Positions 8,543 through 16,679 of a stretch of DNA of 64,000 bases are shown in pieces. The DNA comes from Hydrogenispora ethanolica (GTDB taxonomy: Bacteria > Bacillota > UBA4882 > UBA8346). The notes under the pieces were generated by a model. It was not told the DNA's origin. It did not search any database and saw nothing but the letters and a program-made list of their open reading frames with translations. Numbering within the stretch: position 1 is the stretch's first letter; every line of letters starts with the position of its first letter. The translations under genes were made by a program, and so were the position numbers. The stretch spans positions 186,001-250,000 of the forward strand of contig NZ_SLUN01000002.1 of the NCBI RefSeq assembly GCF_004340685.1. Direction: 5' to 3'.

Positions 8543-8788
8543 ATGGCGGTCTTTGTGAATTTCGGCATCCTGGTGGTCAACAGCATCGCCAACAACGCGG
8601 GGGTTTTTTTTGGAGAAAACGCGCAACAGGGCTGGGATTCGCCGACCAAATCCAATCAGGCGGTGAATATTTACGGCGTCGGGTGTTGCACGGTGAACAA
8701 TATCAATGTGGTATGCGATCCCGATCTGGTGGATACGCCGACTTTTCATAGCAACTGCGAAGGTGTGTCAATCGTCAAAGCGGTATAA
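8543..8788 (+). CDS. GerPA/GerPF-like small spore protein, divergent
   Basis: The ATG at 8543 is preferred (81 residues, GGGGGTGTG upstream); an in-frame ATG at 8522 would add seven residues. The sequence has the strand VNFGILVVNSIANNAGVFFGEN, the glycine-led GWDSPTKSNQAVNIYG and the shared CDPDLVDT motif. Together with the two leftward genes it forms a set of three related small proteins. A forespore or mother-cell promoter would be expected in 8440-8520, where GTTATACT is seen, but I cannot assign a sigma factor. The gene ends right at the start of a dispersed repeat. Confidence 0.65.
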   Translation: MAVFVNFGILVVNSIANNAGVFFGENAQQGWDSPTKSNQAVNIYGVGCCTVNNINVVCDPDLVDTPTFHSNCEGVSIVKAV

Positions 8789-8920
8789 AAGCGTTGTGAT
8801 AAACCCTGTCCGAAGGCCAGGGTGAACACAAAAGCTCAGAAAAGCAAGTGATAAAGTCGTTTTTGAGTCCACTGAAAGGATGATTTCCGAATTGGAGACT
8901 TTATCACATGGCTTTTAAAA
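8788..8920 (+). repeat. Dispersed TTTATCAC element, copy 2
   Basis: The copy begins GCGTTGTGATAAACCCTG and folds as CCCTG/CAGGG, followed by AACACAAAAGCTCAG and a second stem GTGATAAAGTC...GACTTTATCAC. It ends in ATGGCTTTTAAAAGC. Copy 3 follows directly, giving a tandem pair between the GerPA/F-like gene and the GerPC-like gene. Confidence 0.85.
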
Positions 8921-9050
8921 GCGGTTGTGATAAACCCTGTCCGAGGGTCAGGGTGAACACAAAAGCTCAGAGAAGCAAGGGATAAGTCGTTTTAAAAACC
9001 TTTTGCAAGTCGAATGGATTGGAAAAAGACTTTATCCCATGGCTTTTAAA
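8921..9050 (+). repeat. Dispersed TTTATCAC element, copy 3
   Basis: This copy is directly after copy 2. It has the same CCCTG/CAGGG hairpin and AACACAAAAGCTCAG segment. Its inner region (TTGCAAGTCGAATGGATT) matches copy 1 rather than copy 2. The second stem has a change to GGGATAA in one arm and TTTATCCC in the other, so pairing is kept. Confidence 0.85.
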
Positions 9051-9125
9051 CCGTGAGACCGATAGGCGGAGTGCGGGAGAGACGATAGTTGCGACAGCGC
9101 ACCGCAATTTCCGGGGGCGAGGTGA

Positions 9126-9419
9126 ACGAAGATCGTCGAAAAGATCAGCAATATCGGTTTCGGCGGGAAATTCCCGGATCTCCAGGCCCGGATCGCCGAG
9201 CTGGAAGCGCAGGTTCAGGAATTGCGGGAGCGGCAGCAAGCAGCGGCCGCTCCGACCATCATCATTGAGCACCTGTATGTCCGGCGGGTCGAGGTGGATA
9301 AACTTCAGTTCAATTTGGATGAAATCAGCGTCGATGATCTGAGCGGCATGCTCAATGTGGGGATCAACAGCGACGGCAAAATGAAGAAAGAGGAGCGGAA
9401 CCGGAGCGGTAAGGGTTAG
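9126..9419 (+). CDS. GerPC-like spore protein with no standard start codon
   Basis: The open frame after a stop at 9123 encodes KIVEKISNIGFGG, a coiled-coil segment (LQARIAELEAQVQELRERQQ), then IIIEHLYVRRVEVDKLQF and a closing DDLSGMLNVGINSDG. This order matches GerPC, whose coiled coil is followed by a FDQLKIERLEGTLNIGLN-type end. The first usable ATG, GTG or TTG is TTG at 9222, which would delete the whole coiled coil. A GGCGAGGTGA sequence lies just before ACG at 9126 and ATC at 9132. Either a rare start codon is used, the start has mutated, or a base is missing from the assembly. About 97 residues if ACG is used. Confidence 0.65.
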   Translation, partial: TKIVEKISNIGFGGKFPDLQARIAELEAQVQELRERQQAAAAPTIIIEHLYVRRVEVDKLQFNLDEISVDDLSGMLNVGINSDGKMKKEERNRSGKG

Positions 9420-9577
9420 CCGATTCCCGCCACCGCGGACAGGGAGCCATGCATCCCCGCCCGGGGGGCGGTTACCCGGGTGGTAGGATGGGCCAAGCCT
9501 GGGATGGATCCATTGGCCGGAAACCAACCGGGACTCCGGGGCCGCTGGCAAGCCGGACAGGGCCGGAGCGGGGTTTG

Positions 9578-9787
9578 GAACTCCGGGAACGGCGGGCGGA
9601 GCAGTTTCCCGGCGCGCCGGAAGCACTTCCGAAGGCTTGGGAAGAAGGGCTGAAGTCCGGGGAAGCCCGGCTGAGCCCTAGGGACGATCGTCCGAGAGTT
9701 ACGGAAACCCTTCCAACTCTTCGGGAACCGGGTCCAAGCCTCCGGGAAACACCTCCGGGGCTCCGGGAGGCATTGCAAACTTTGGGA
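9578..9787. repeat. 21-bp tandem array A (10 units)
   Basis: Ten consecutive units of exactly 21 bp with no indels. Each begins GA(A/G/C), and the best conserved part is CTCCGGGAA or close variants in front of the next unit. On the plus strand the units read as heptapeptides such as E-T-L-P-T-L-R and E-T-P-P-G-L-R. The unit family is the reverse complement of array B at 12387. It lies between the GerPC-like gene and the zinc-ribbon gene; the rest of 9420-10009 shows no convincing gene. Confidence 0.85.
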
Positions 9788-10009
9788 TGCCCTCCCGCAG
9801 CCGTCCGGGGCATCGCCATCGCCCCGCCGCTTCCGTCGGGGGAATGGCTCGTTTCATTGCGGATGGGGATAATAAATGAAGTGGCGCGGGAATTTTAACC
9901 GGTCGTTTCACGTTGTTATGAGAGAGACCCTATGAACCAATGACGCCCGGCTGGGGCGGAGGCGGCCTGAGCCGCCCCGGGACAAGCGGCCGGCACGGAG
10001 AGATAACGG

Positions 10010-10366
10010 ATGAAATGTTTCCAGTGTGGCTATGAATTTGACGACGCGGCGGAGCGCTGTCCCCAGTGCGGGGCGGAGCCGGACAAGGTCCAGGTGCTGC
10101 CGCCCGAGGAGCGGGAGAACTTCCAGGGACTGACCATCGAGGTGGAGCCGGGCGACGCCGGAGGGGAGCGCCGCCAAGAAGAAGGACCGCGCCGCCGGGT
10201 CTTTGTCCACCGGGTCGACGTGGGGAATTCGGCGGGCGGCTTCTTCCTGAAACTGCTGATCGCCGGGATCGCGCTGCTTTTGCTGATCATGGTCTTGCCG
10301 GTGGCGCTCTTTTGGATCGTCATTGTGCTGGCCGGCTGGTTCGGCGCCCGCTGGTGGCGGAGGTAG
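10010..10366 (+). CDS. Zinc-ribbon protein with C-terminal membrane anchor
   Basis: A 118-residue protein starting MKCFQCGYEF, with a four-cysteine zinc ribbon (CxxC at residues 3-6 and CPQC about 12 residues later). A charged middle (about 35-70) follows, then one or two hydrophobic segments (about 75-113) that end in a basic RWWRR. The ribbon faces the cytoplasm if the basic tail follows the inside-positive rule with two passes. Such small zinc-ribbon membrane proteins are common in Bacillota and mostly uncharacterised. It is convergent with azlD, with only 12 bases between the stops. No function is proposed. Confidence 0.85.
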   Translation: MKCFQCGYEFDDAAERCPQCGAEPDKVQVLPPEERENFQGLTIEVEPGDAGGERRQEEGPRRRVFVHRVDVGNSAGGFFLKLLIAGIALLLLIMVLPVALFWIVIVLAGWFGARWWRR

Positions 10367-10378
10367 CGGGCCCGGCTT

Positions 10379-10681
10379 TCAGAGGGACTGGATGAGGAAC
10401 GCGGCCGCGATCGCCGCCGCCACTCCCAGCGCCAAACCGCCCCGGAACCAGGCGCAGGCCGCCGCTACGCCGATCCCGGCCAGGGTCGCCAGGCGCAGCT
10501 CCGGGCCGGCGCTCAGCGCGCCCCGGACAATCAAGGCGCCCAGCGCCGTATAGGGGACATACAAAAAGAAGCGCCGGACGGCCGGGGGCAGCGGCCGTTT
10601 CGAGAGCGCCAGCAGGGGCAGCAGCCTCGGCAGATAGGTGACGGCCATCATGCCGAGGATCAGGGGCAGGTAATTTTTCAT
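10379..10681 (-). CDS. azlD: AzlD-type branched-chain amino acid export subunit
   Basis: The ATG at 10681 (GGAGGAAACGGC before it) gives 100 residues starting MKNYLPLILG. Four hydrophobic segments and the run MAVTYLPRLLPLLALSKRPLPPAVRRFFLYVP match AzlD, the small membrane partner of AzlC in exporting branched-chain amino acids or analogues. The start overlaps the azlC stop by four bases (ATGA), so the two are translationally coupled. Confidence 0.9.
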   Translation of the reverse strand: MKNYLPLILGMMAVTYLPRLLPLLALSKRPLPPAVRRFFLYVPYTALGALIVRGALSAGPELRLATLAGIGVAAACAWFRGGLALGVAAAIAAAFLIQSL

Positions 10682-11385
10682 GCCGTTTCCTCCGCCGCGG
10701 ACCCGTCTTTCCATCGCCAAAGGCCCGCCGCGGTCGCGGCGACGATGGTCGCAATCAGGCGCCAGCTGGGCGGAAGCAGCCGGAAACCCTCCAGCAGCGC
10801 GTAGATCATTCCGGCCAGCACCGCCAGGCGCCGCACCGCCGCCGATTTTTTGAATTCGGGAACCAATAACGCCGCAAACATGGCGTACAATCCCACCCCC
10901 AGGCTGCTCTGGACCGCGCCGGGCAACACCGCGCCGAGCAGATACCCGACCCCGGTGCCGCCGGCCCAGGCGCCGTAGGCCGAGCCCTGCAACGCCAGCA
11001 GATAGGGAACGCTCAGGGTGCCTTGCTGCAGTGAGGCCACTGCGAAACTCTCATCGGTGATTCCAAAAGCGATCCACGGCAGCCAATGCCGTTGGACATG
11101 GCCGAGGCGGACCGCCAGGGAGGCGCTCATCATCAGGTGCCGCAGATTCAGCAGCAGGGTGGCGGCCACGATGCCGCCGGTGGCGACACCCGCCCGGAGT
11201 AGATCCAAGGCCATGAACTGGCTCGCCCCCGCGAAGACAATCAGCGAGAAGAGACAGGCCTCAAGCAGCGGCACATGGACCGCCTTGGCCAGCAGGCCGA
11301 AGGCCATGGCCACCGGAAAATAGCCGATGACCACCGGCGCTCCAGCCAGCCATCCTTCTTTGCCGCCCAAAAGGGTTTCTTTCAT
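10678..11385 (-). CDS. azlC: AzlC-type branched-chain amino acid exporter
   Basis: A 235-residue membrane protein of normal AzlC length with the family signatures GYFPVAMAFGLLA, FAGASQFMALDLL, LLLNLRHLMMSASLA and GITDESFAVA. It should sit in the cytoplasmic membrane and export branched-chain amino acids or related compounds together with AzlD. The ribosome site is TGGAGG. It is divergent from the XRE-cupin gene at 11559, with a perfect palindrome between them, so that regulator probably controls it. Confidence 0.93.
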   Translation of the reverse strand: MKETLLGGKEGWLAGAPVVIGYFPVAMAFGLLAKAVHVPLLEACLFSLIVFAGASQFMALDLLRAGVATGGIVAATLLLNLRHLMMSASLAVRLGHVQRHWLPWIAFGITDESFAVASLQQGTLSVPYLLALQGSAYGAWAGGTGVGYLLGAVLPGAVQSSLGVGLYAMFAALLVPEFKKSAAVRRLAVLAGMIYALLEGFRLLPPSWRLIATIVAATAAGLWRWKDGSAAEETA

Positions 11386-11487
11386 CGTTTCGCCTCCATT
11401 TGCTCAAGATTCATGCCTTCCTCCGGATGGGGATGGTATAATAAAAAAATAACACGGTTCTTTTGTACGCTATATAGGAATGGATTG

Positions 11488-11501
11488 TACGTTATAACGT
11501 A
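11488..11501. promoter_or_regulatory. Palindromic operator between azlC and xre
   Basis: TACGTTATAACGTA is a perfect 14-bp palindrome about 100 bases before azlC and 58 bases before the xre start. A second TTGTAC lies 20 bases to its left. XRE-cupin repressors commonly bind such sites and regulate the divergent gene and themselves. The palindrome is seen; the binding protein is inferred. Confidence 0.6.
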
Positions 11502-11558
11502 TTGGAGATATTATACAACGCCCGGATAGCAGATTGCAAGGAGAAGGGGGTTATTTTT

Positions 11559-12116
11559 TTGGCGGATGTCAACGGCATTATCGCCGCCAATCTGAAGCGG
11601 ATCCGCGAAACCAAACGCCTGAGCCTGGACAGGGTGGCCGATCTTACCGGGGTCAGCAAATCGATGCTCGGCCAGATCGAGCGGGGCGAGTCCAATCCCA
11701 CCATCAACACCATCTGGAAGATTGCCGCCGGACTCCGCGTCTCTTTCACGGCGCTGCTCGATGCGGCGCAGGGGGAGGCGGTCATCGTGCGCCAGGCCGA
11801 GCTGGAGCCGCTGGTCGCCGACGAGGGCGGATACCGGGTCTATCCGGTCTTCCCCTACCAGGAAGGGCGGCGTTTCGAGATCTACAGCGTCGAATTGGAG
11901 CCGGGCGGGAGCTACCATTCGGAATCCCACGGGGAGCGGACCCACGAGTTCATTACGGTGGCCGACGGGGTATTGACCGTGGTGACCGGGGAGAAGCAAT
12001 ACACGGTGCGGCGCGGCGAGTCCATCGCCTTCCCGGCGGACCGGCCCCACCAATACCAGAATCCCGGCCGGGAGCTGACCCGCCTGAGCATGGTCATCGA
12101 TTACTCCGGGACTTGA
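11559..12116 (+). CDS. XRE-cupin transcriptional regulator
   Basis: The TTG at 11559 gives 185 residues, with AAGGGGG eight bases upstream; an ATG at 11502 lies almost on the operator and is less likely. Residues 7-60 form an XRE helix-turn-helix (NLKRIRETKRLSLDRVADLTGVS, then MLGQIERGESNPTINTIWKIA). Residues 100-180 form a cupin with the metal-site-like SYHSESHGERTHEFITV and RGESIAFPADRPHQYQN. This architecture usually senses a small molecule in the cupin. Divergent azlCD is the likely target, which suggests an amino acid or analogue as ligand. Confidence 0.9.
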   Translation: MADVNGIIAANLKRIRETKRLSLDRVADLTGVSKSMLGQIERGESNPTINTIWKIAAGLRVSFTALLDAAQGEAVIVRQAELEPLVADEGGYRVYPVFPYQEGRRFEIYSVELEPGGSYHSESHGERTHEFITVADGVLTVVTGEKQYTVRRGESIAFPADRPHQYQNPGRELTRLSMVIDYSGT

Positions 12117-12263
12117 AGGCCCGGACTGCCGATCTGCGGCGCCCGGGGGAAGTTTCTTGGGGCGGACCGCCGGAGCCGGCGTCATACGATCCGCCGGGAA
12201 GATTGAAAGCCATGGGAAACCAGCCCTGTAGTGGAGTGAAAATTGATGTATCCCTTACTGCCT

Positions 12264-12315
12264 CCGGGCTTTTGTGAACACCCCGACCTGCGGACGGAGT
12301 TTATCACAACGCCTC
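12264..12315 (-). repeat. Dispersed TTTATCAC element, partial copy 5
   Basis: Only the first hairpin part is present, in reverse orientation: GCTTTTGTGAACACCCC...GGAGTTTATCACAACG. The stem is CTCCG/CGGGG, different in sequence from the other copies but still paired. It lies between the XRE gene and array B. Confidence 0.7.
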
Positions 12316-12386
12316 TGATCCTTTCTTCGCAGTCAAACCAACCGGTTGAGCCGGAATATGCGGCTGAATGTCAGGGATGGGAACCC

Positions 12387-12554
12387 GGGAAGCTTCCCCA
12401 AACCTCGGGGAAGCTTCCTCAAGGCTTGTCGATGCTTCCCGAAGCCTCCGTCTTCTTTCCCGGAGGTTCGGGGATGCATCCCGAAGGATTGGTCCTTTAT
12501 CCCGAAACCTTGGGGAAGCTTCCCGAGGGCTTCGGGATGCTAGGATGAACCTTC
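12387..12554. repeat. 21-bp tandem array B (8 units)
   Basis: Eight 21-bp units without indels. Several carry the palindrome GGGAAGCTTCCC or GGGATGCATCCC, followed by a CGAAGG-like spacer. On the plus strand the units read as heptapeptides such as G-K-L-P-E-G-F and G-M-H-P-E-G-L. Reverse-complemented units match array A. The array lies between convergent xre and hsdR, and array C follows at once. Apart from these arrays and the partial repeat, 12117-12995 shows no gene. Confidence 0.85.
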
Positions 12555-12764
12555 GGGAAGAAAGGATCAAAGGATCCTATGAAAGGATCATAGCATCCCT
12601 TACAAGGATGAAGACCATACCTTACACGGATCCTGGCATCCCTTACAAGGATCGCAGGATCCTTTGAAAGGATCGAGGCATCCCTTACAAGGATGGCTTT
12701 CATCCTAACAAGGATGAAGAATATCCTAGTTGGACGAAGGACCATACCTTACATGAGGGGCGAT
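12555..12764. repeat. 21-bp tandem array C (about 10 units)
   Basis: About ten units of 21 bp (one of 22) built around ACAAGGAT and GGATCC, with recurring CATCCCTTACAAGGAT. It starts where array B ends, in nearly the same phase. On the minus strand it reads as heptapeptides such as I-L-V-R-D-A-S. The unit sequence differs from B even though the period is the same. Confidence 0.85.
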
Positions 12765-12995
12765 GAACTGATATATTAGGGGAGCCGGGATGGTGGACGA
12801 AAGGTTGGGGAAAGATGAATGAGCTGGGGTACGGTTGGACTTTGCGACGGAAAATTTGGGAGAATCCTTGCCCCTTCAAGGGGAAAGGAGCGAGCTTCGC
12901 GTTCTGGAAGAGAAATTCCGGGTTGCATTGGGAGGAACGGCTTATTCGCGGGTTAACTTTTTAGGCCAAAATAGTCCCGGTTCATCAGCAACCAG

Positions 12996-15900
12996 CTAAG
13001 CGCCAACAAAATCGATAGCATTTTTATTAATCTGGTCAATGATGGCAACAATTCCCAACGCTGTCTCCATGGGAAATAGCTCGACAATACTGCCGACAGT
13101 TTTGAAAGGTTCTTCTTGAAGTATCGTTTTATCAAGCATATGACCATTCTTAACGATGTAATCCACAATGTTTTTAACAAACCGTATTTGACGGCTGTTC
13201 AAGTTCTCGTTGGTTAAAAACTCGCCGAAGGCTTCATTGGCCGCTTGCCGGTCAAGGCCAATCATCTCTCGGACCAGGATGGACAAGGGCGTATCGCCAA
13301 ACTCTTTTTGATACTCTTCCTTCGTGCCGAGTTCTCCCCAAAGAATCTGTTCCAACGTCATGAAGTCCTGTTTGGTCAGAGGCTTATTGTTCTTTAATTT
13401 ATAAATGGCGACGTTGTCCTGATGTTCCCGAAGGTATTGGTTAACCTTCTTTTGGTAATCGTTTAAATCAGCGACCGTGAATTCGCCGGGACTTTCGGAT
13501 AATGCGAGTATCTCGTCGGTAAAATCGGTATAGTAGATATCCTGCTTCTTCCGTTCGATAAACTTAATGAGCTCACGGAGGTCTTCCCGGACGTTTTCAT
13601 AAGCGAAGATATCGGCATTGTCCCAAAAATCGTCGGTCTTAATCTTTGCGATGGTTTCTTTCTTGGCTAGGATTTGGGGTATCGTACCCAGCTTCGACAG
13701 TTCAAAAGCGGTTCGGACCACCGATTCTTTTTGCATATTGGCGCTTTTGCCCATGAGATGACCCAACTCGATGACGAACATGATTTCATCAAATCGTTTC
13801 GCCAGTTCGTCATCGTCTTCCGGTTTAATTAACGGAGCGATATGCGCTTTCAGATTCGCGGCGTCAAGAATACCCAATGCTGTCCAAGCGTCTTTGGAAC
13901 TGTATTTATCGACATATAGCAGATGTTGTTTAACCACAAAGTTGCGCCGGTTCAGTTGGTTGATGGTTTTGGTGAGTTCTTCGATCAATTGATTCCGGTA
14001 GGCGGTATAGCATTCCTGTTGATACTCCAGTTGTTGCAGTTCCTTAACCATGTCCACTTTGATTCCAAAAAGGATTTCGGTAATGCTTGGGCTGATCTTG
14101 GCTTCCCGGCCGTGTTCATTGACTCTGAAAAACTCAAAGTTACCGCAGAAGTCGAAGATATAAAACTCCTTTTTATTCAGCCCGACGCCAAACAAGCCTT
14201 CGCAAAGGCGGGTTCCCCGGCCAATCATCTGCCAGAACTTGGCTTTGGAAAAGACCTTTTTGAAAAAGACGAGGTTCACGATCTCCGGGATATCGATGCC
14301 GGTATCCAACATGTCGACCGATACGGCGATTTGGGGAAGCTTATTTGGGTCCGAGAAGTCATCCAGCAGGCTTTGAGCGTAGGTGACATAGTTGTCAATC
14401 ACCCGGGCGAAATGGCCGCCGTATTCGGGATACAAAGCGTTGAACCGCTCCACGATTCTTTCGGCGTGTTTATGATTTTTGGCGAAGATGATGGTCTTCC
14501 CGAATTTATCGCCGCCTTCAACCTTGATGCCTTTTTGCATCAGGATGGTTAAGACCTTTTCGATGGTGTCATCATTGAAGAGCCAGGAGTTCAAGGCTTC
14601 GGAAGAGATGTCCTCGGGAACATCGTCATCAAAAGTCTCCTCGAATTGTTCCTTTTCCGCTTCGCTTAAATCGTCGTAGTGAATCCCATCTGACAAGAAC
14701 TTTAGCTTGGTTTCGATTTTTTGAAAATAGACGAGAAACCTATCTTCAACCGCTGTTTTCAATTCGTAGGCGTATGTCGGCACATTATTTTCAAGGTCGA
14801 AGAGGTGATAGGTGTTTTTATCGATATCGGCCTTGGGCGTCGCGGTGAGCCCCACCAGCATGGCGTCAAAATAATCGAAGATGGCTTGATACTTTTGATA
14901 AATGCTGCGATGGGATTCATCAATGATAATCATATCAAAATGGCCGACGGTGAATAGTCTTTGCCCGTTTTTCGCCTTGGTTTCATCAATAGCGTTCATC
15001 ATGGTCGGATAGGTGGAAAAGACAATCCTGCTCTCGGGGTTATCTTTATTATCCATAAGGTTGCATAAGGACATGGAGGGAAGGAAGTTATTAAAGGCGT
15101 TCTTGGCTTGTCTGACAAGGGCAGTCCTATCCGCCAGAAAAAGGACATTTTTCACCCATTCATGACGGGAAAGCAGGTCCACCAGGGAAGCAGCCACGCG
15201 GGTCTTGCCGCTTCCGGTAGCCATGACCAGTAAAGCTTTTCGATCGCCATCTTCCAATGAATCGCAGATTGCCTTAATGGCTTCTTTTTGATAATAACGG
15301 TTGGTAATCGTCTCGTTTATCTTGATGTTCTCAAGCGGTATCCGGCTTTTTCTCCGGTTAACCAGGAGTTGCAGTTCATCTTTGCTGTAGAAACCGGATA
15401 CCCTCCGCTCGGGATAGCGGGTATCATCCCAAAGGTAGGTTTCGAATCCGTTGCTATAGAAGATCACGGGGCGTTGGCCGAACTTACTCTCTAAGCAGTT
15501 AGCATATAGTTTAGCCTGGTGCTGCCCAACTTTCGGGTCTTTACTGGTTCGTTTGGCTTCCACTACTCCCAAAGGTTTGCCGTCGTTTCCAAACAGGACA
15601 TAATCGACCGAACCTTGGCCGCTGCCCGAGGGCATTCCCAAAACAGGGTATTCTTCGATGCAATCCTCGCCAAACCGCCAACCGGCTTCCCGAAGGTCAA
15701 GGTCGATATAGTGCTTGCGGGTTTCAAACTCGCTGATTTCATCGACTTTAAACGGGGTGTCCTTGGCTTCCCGGATTTTGCGGATTTCCTCGCGGAGCTT
15801 TTCATTCTCAGCCACGACATCTTTGAGTTCCTTGTCGGTGGCTCCGAGCCGGTTATATAACTCTTCCAGGTCTTTTTGACTGACTTTTTGCTCGGTTCCG

Positions 15901-16325
15901 GCCGGCAGCCATTCTTCGTGAAACTCGCTATCAACATGAGCAGTGGAGTAACAATAACTTACCCACGAAACAAACTGGTGCAGATTATGGAGGGCCACCA
16001 CGCCATCGCCGCGCCGGATTCCCTGATTGGTGTGGGCGGCGTGATTTCCGAGGGTTACAATGTAGCGTATCAACGGGAAAAGCTTCGGCTCCAGGACATC
16101 TTGAAAACTCCGGTTATGGATGAGACTGGAGAGGTTGTCCTGATAGGGGACTTTCAAATAACCGTCGGAACTATAAACCCAGCGAACCGCCAACTCCAGA
16201 GCGCGGCGGCAGAGAATAGCTGTAGCTGATGCACTGGAGGCAATCGTCTTTTCAGCCTCTAGGCAAGCCTCGGAAAAGCTATCGAATTGATTTGTTTTTT
16301 GAAGGAATGAAAAGTTTGAGGGCAA
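12996..16325 (-). CDS. hsdR: Type I restriction endonuclease subunit R
   Basis: The TTG at 16325 (AAGGAG eight bases before it) gives 1109 residues; a GTG at 16334 overlaps the ribosome site. Residues 1-160 are a DUF4145-like helical domain, followed by a coiled coil. The nuclease domain carries GSVDYVLFGNDGKPLGVVEAKR, the D...ExK pattern of the PD-(D/E)xK fold. The motor has Walker A MATGSGKTR, a DEAH-like IIIDESHRS, GLTATP and the arginine-finger motif MIGRGTR. It translocates DNA and cuts unmodified DNA as part of the HsdRMS complex. It is the last gene of a leftward hsdM-hsdS-(DUF6602)-hsdR set, separated from the others by an inserted hairpin element. Confidence 0.95.
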   Translation of the reverse strand: MPSNFSFLQKTNQFDSFSEACLEAEKTIASSASATAILCRRALELAVRWVYSSDGYLKVPYQDNLSSLIHNRSFQDVLEPKLFPLIRYIVTLGNHAAHTNQGIRRGDGVVALHNLHQFVSWVSYCYSTAHVDSEFHEEWLPAGTEQKVSQKDLEELYNRLGATDKELKDVVAENEKLREEIRKIREAKDTPFKVDEISEFETRKHYIDLDLREAGWRFGEDCIEEYPVLGMPSGSGQGSVDYVLFGNDGKPLGVVEAKRTSKDPKVGQHQAKLYANCLESKFGQRPVIFYSNGFETYLWDDTRYPERRVSGFYSKDELQLLVNRRKSRIPLENIKINETITNRYYQKEAIKAICDSLEDGDRKALLVMATGSGKTRVAASLVDLLSRHEWVKNVLFLADRTALVRQAKNAFNNFLPSMSLCNLMDNKDNPESRIVFSTYPTMMNAIDETKAKNGQRLFTVGHFDMIIIDESHRSIYQKYQAIFDYFDAMLVGLTATPKADIDKNTYHLFDLENNVPTYAYELKTAVEDRFLVYFQKIETKLKFLSDGIHYDDLSEAEKEQFEETFDDDVPEDISSEALNSWLFNDDTIEKVLTILMQKGIKVEGGDKFGKTIIFAKNHKHAERIVERFNALYPEYGGHFARVIDNYVTYAQSLLDDFSDPNKLPQIAVSVDMLDTGIDIPEIVNLVFFKKVFSKAKFWQMIGRGTRLCEGLFGVGLNKKEFYIFDFCGNFEFFRVNEHGREAKISPSITEILFGIKVDMVKELQQLEYQQECYTAYRNQLIEELTKTINQLNRRNFVVKQHLLYVDKYSSKDAWTALGILDAANLKAHIAPLIKPEDDDELAKRFDEIMFVIELGHLMGKSANMQKESVVRTAFELSKLGTIPQILAKKETIAKIKTDDFWDNADIFAYENVREDLRELIKFIERKKQDIYYTDFTDEILALSESPGEFTVADLNDYQKKVNQYLREHQDNVAIYKLKNNKPLTKQDFMTLEQILWGELGTKEEYQKEFGDTPLSILVREMIGLDRQAANEAFGEFLTNENLNSRQIRFVKNIVDYIVKNGHMLDKTILQEEPFKTVGSIVELFPMETALGIVAIIDQINKNAIDFVGA

Positions 16326-16621
16326 GCTGGTCACTCCTTTGGGTGTTTATAGGTCTCCGCGAAAAGATTTTTGCATCAGGCAATTCGGAAGATTTTTAGG
16401 TTTCACGCGGCAAGCCCCTTTCGTAAGCTGGCTCGACGCAGCCCCTCATCCCCGGCCCTTCTCCCGGCAACGGCCTGGAGAAGGGAGTTGCGCTTGTCGT
16501 TATTGCCGTTCTCAAAACCCTCTACCGGCCCTTGACGGGAGAGGGTCGGCGCAAGCTTTTTTGCGCCGGGGTGAGGGCTGCCTCGAACGGGTGAAATTTG
16601 AGGGCAAGCTGGTCACTCCTT
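16315..16621. mobile_element. Hairpin insertion with 25-bp duplicated hsdR start
   Basis: The same 25 bases lie at 16315-16339 and 16597-16621 (first TTTGAGGGCAAGC, then TGGTCACTCCTT). They cover the hsdR ribosome site and start codon. Between them is about 257 bp with inverted ends: GCAGCCCCTCATCCCCGGC near the left and GCCGGGGTGAGGGCTGC near the right. Inside are CCCTTCTCCCGG/GGAGAAGGG and further stems. No transposase is present. It looks like a non-autonomous, CCCTCACCCC-type mobile hairpin inserted in front of hsdR. The 16335-16679 spacer holds nothing else. Confidence 0.75.
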
Positions 16622-16679
16622 ACTTCATCAATTGAATGCAACTCCACATCTCCGCCCTGTTTGTTGAGAAAGGTAAATC

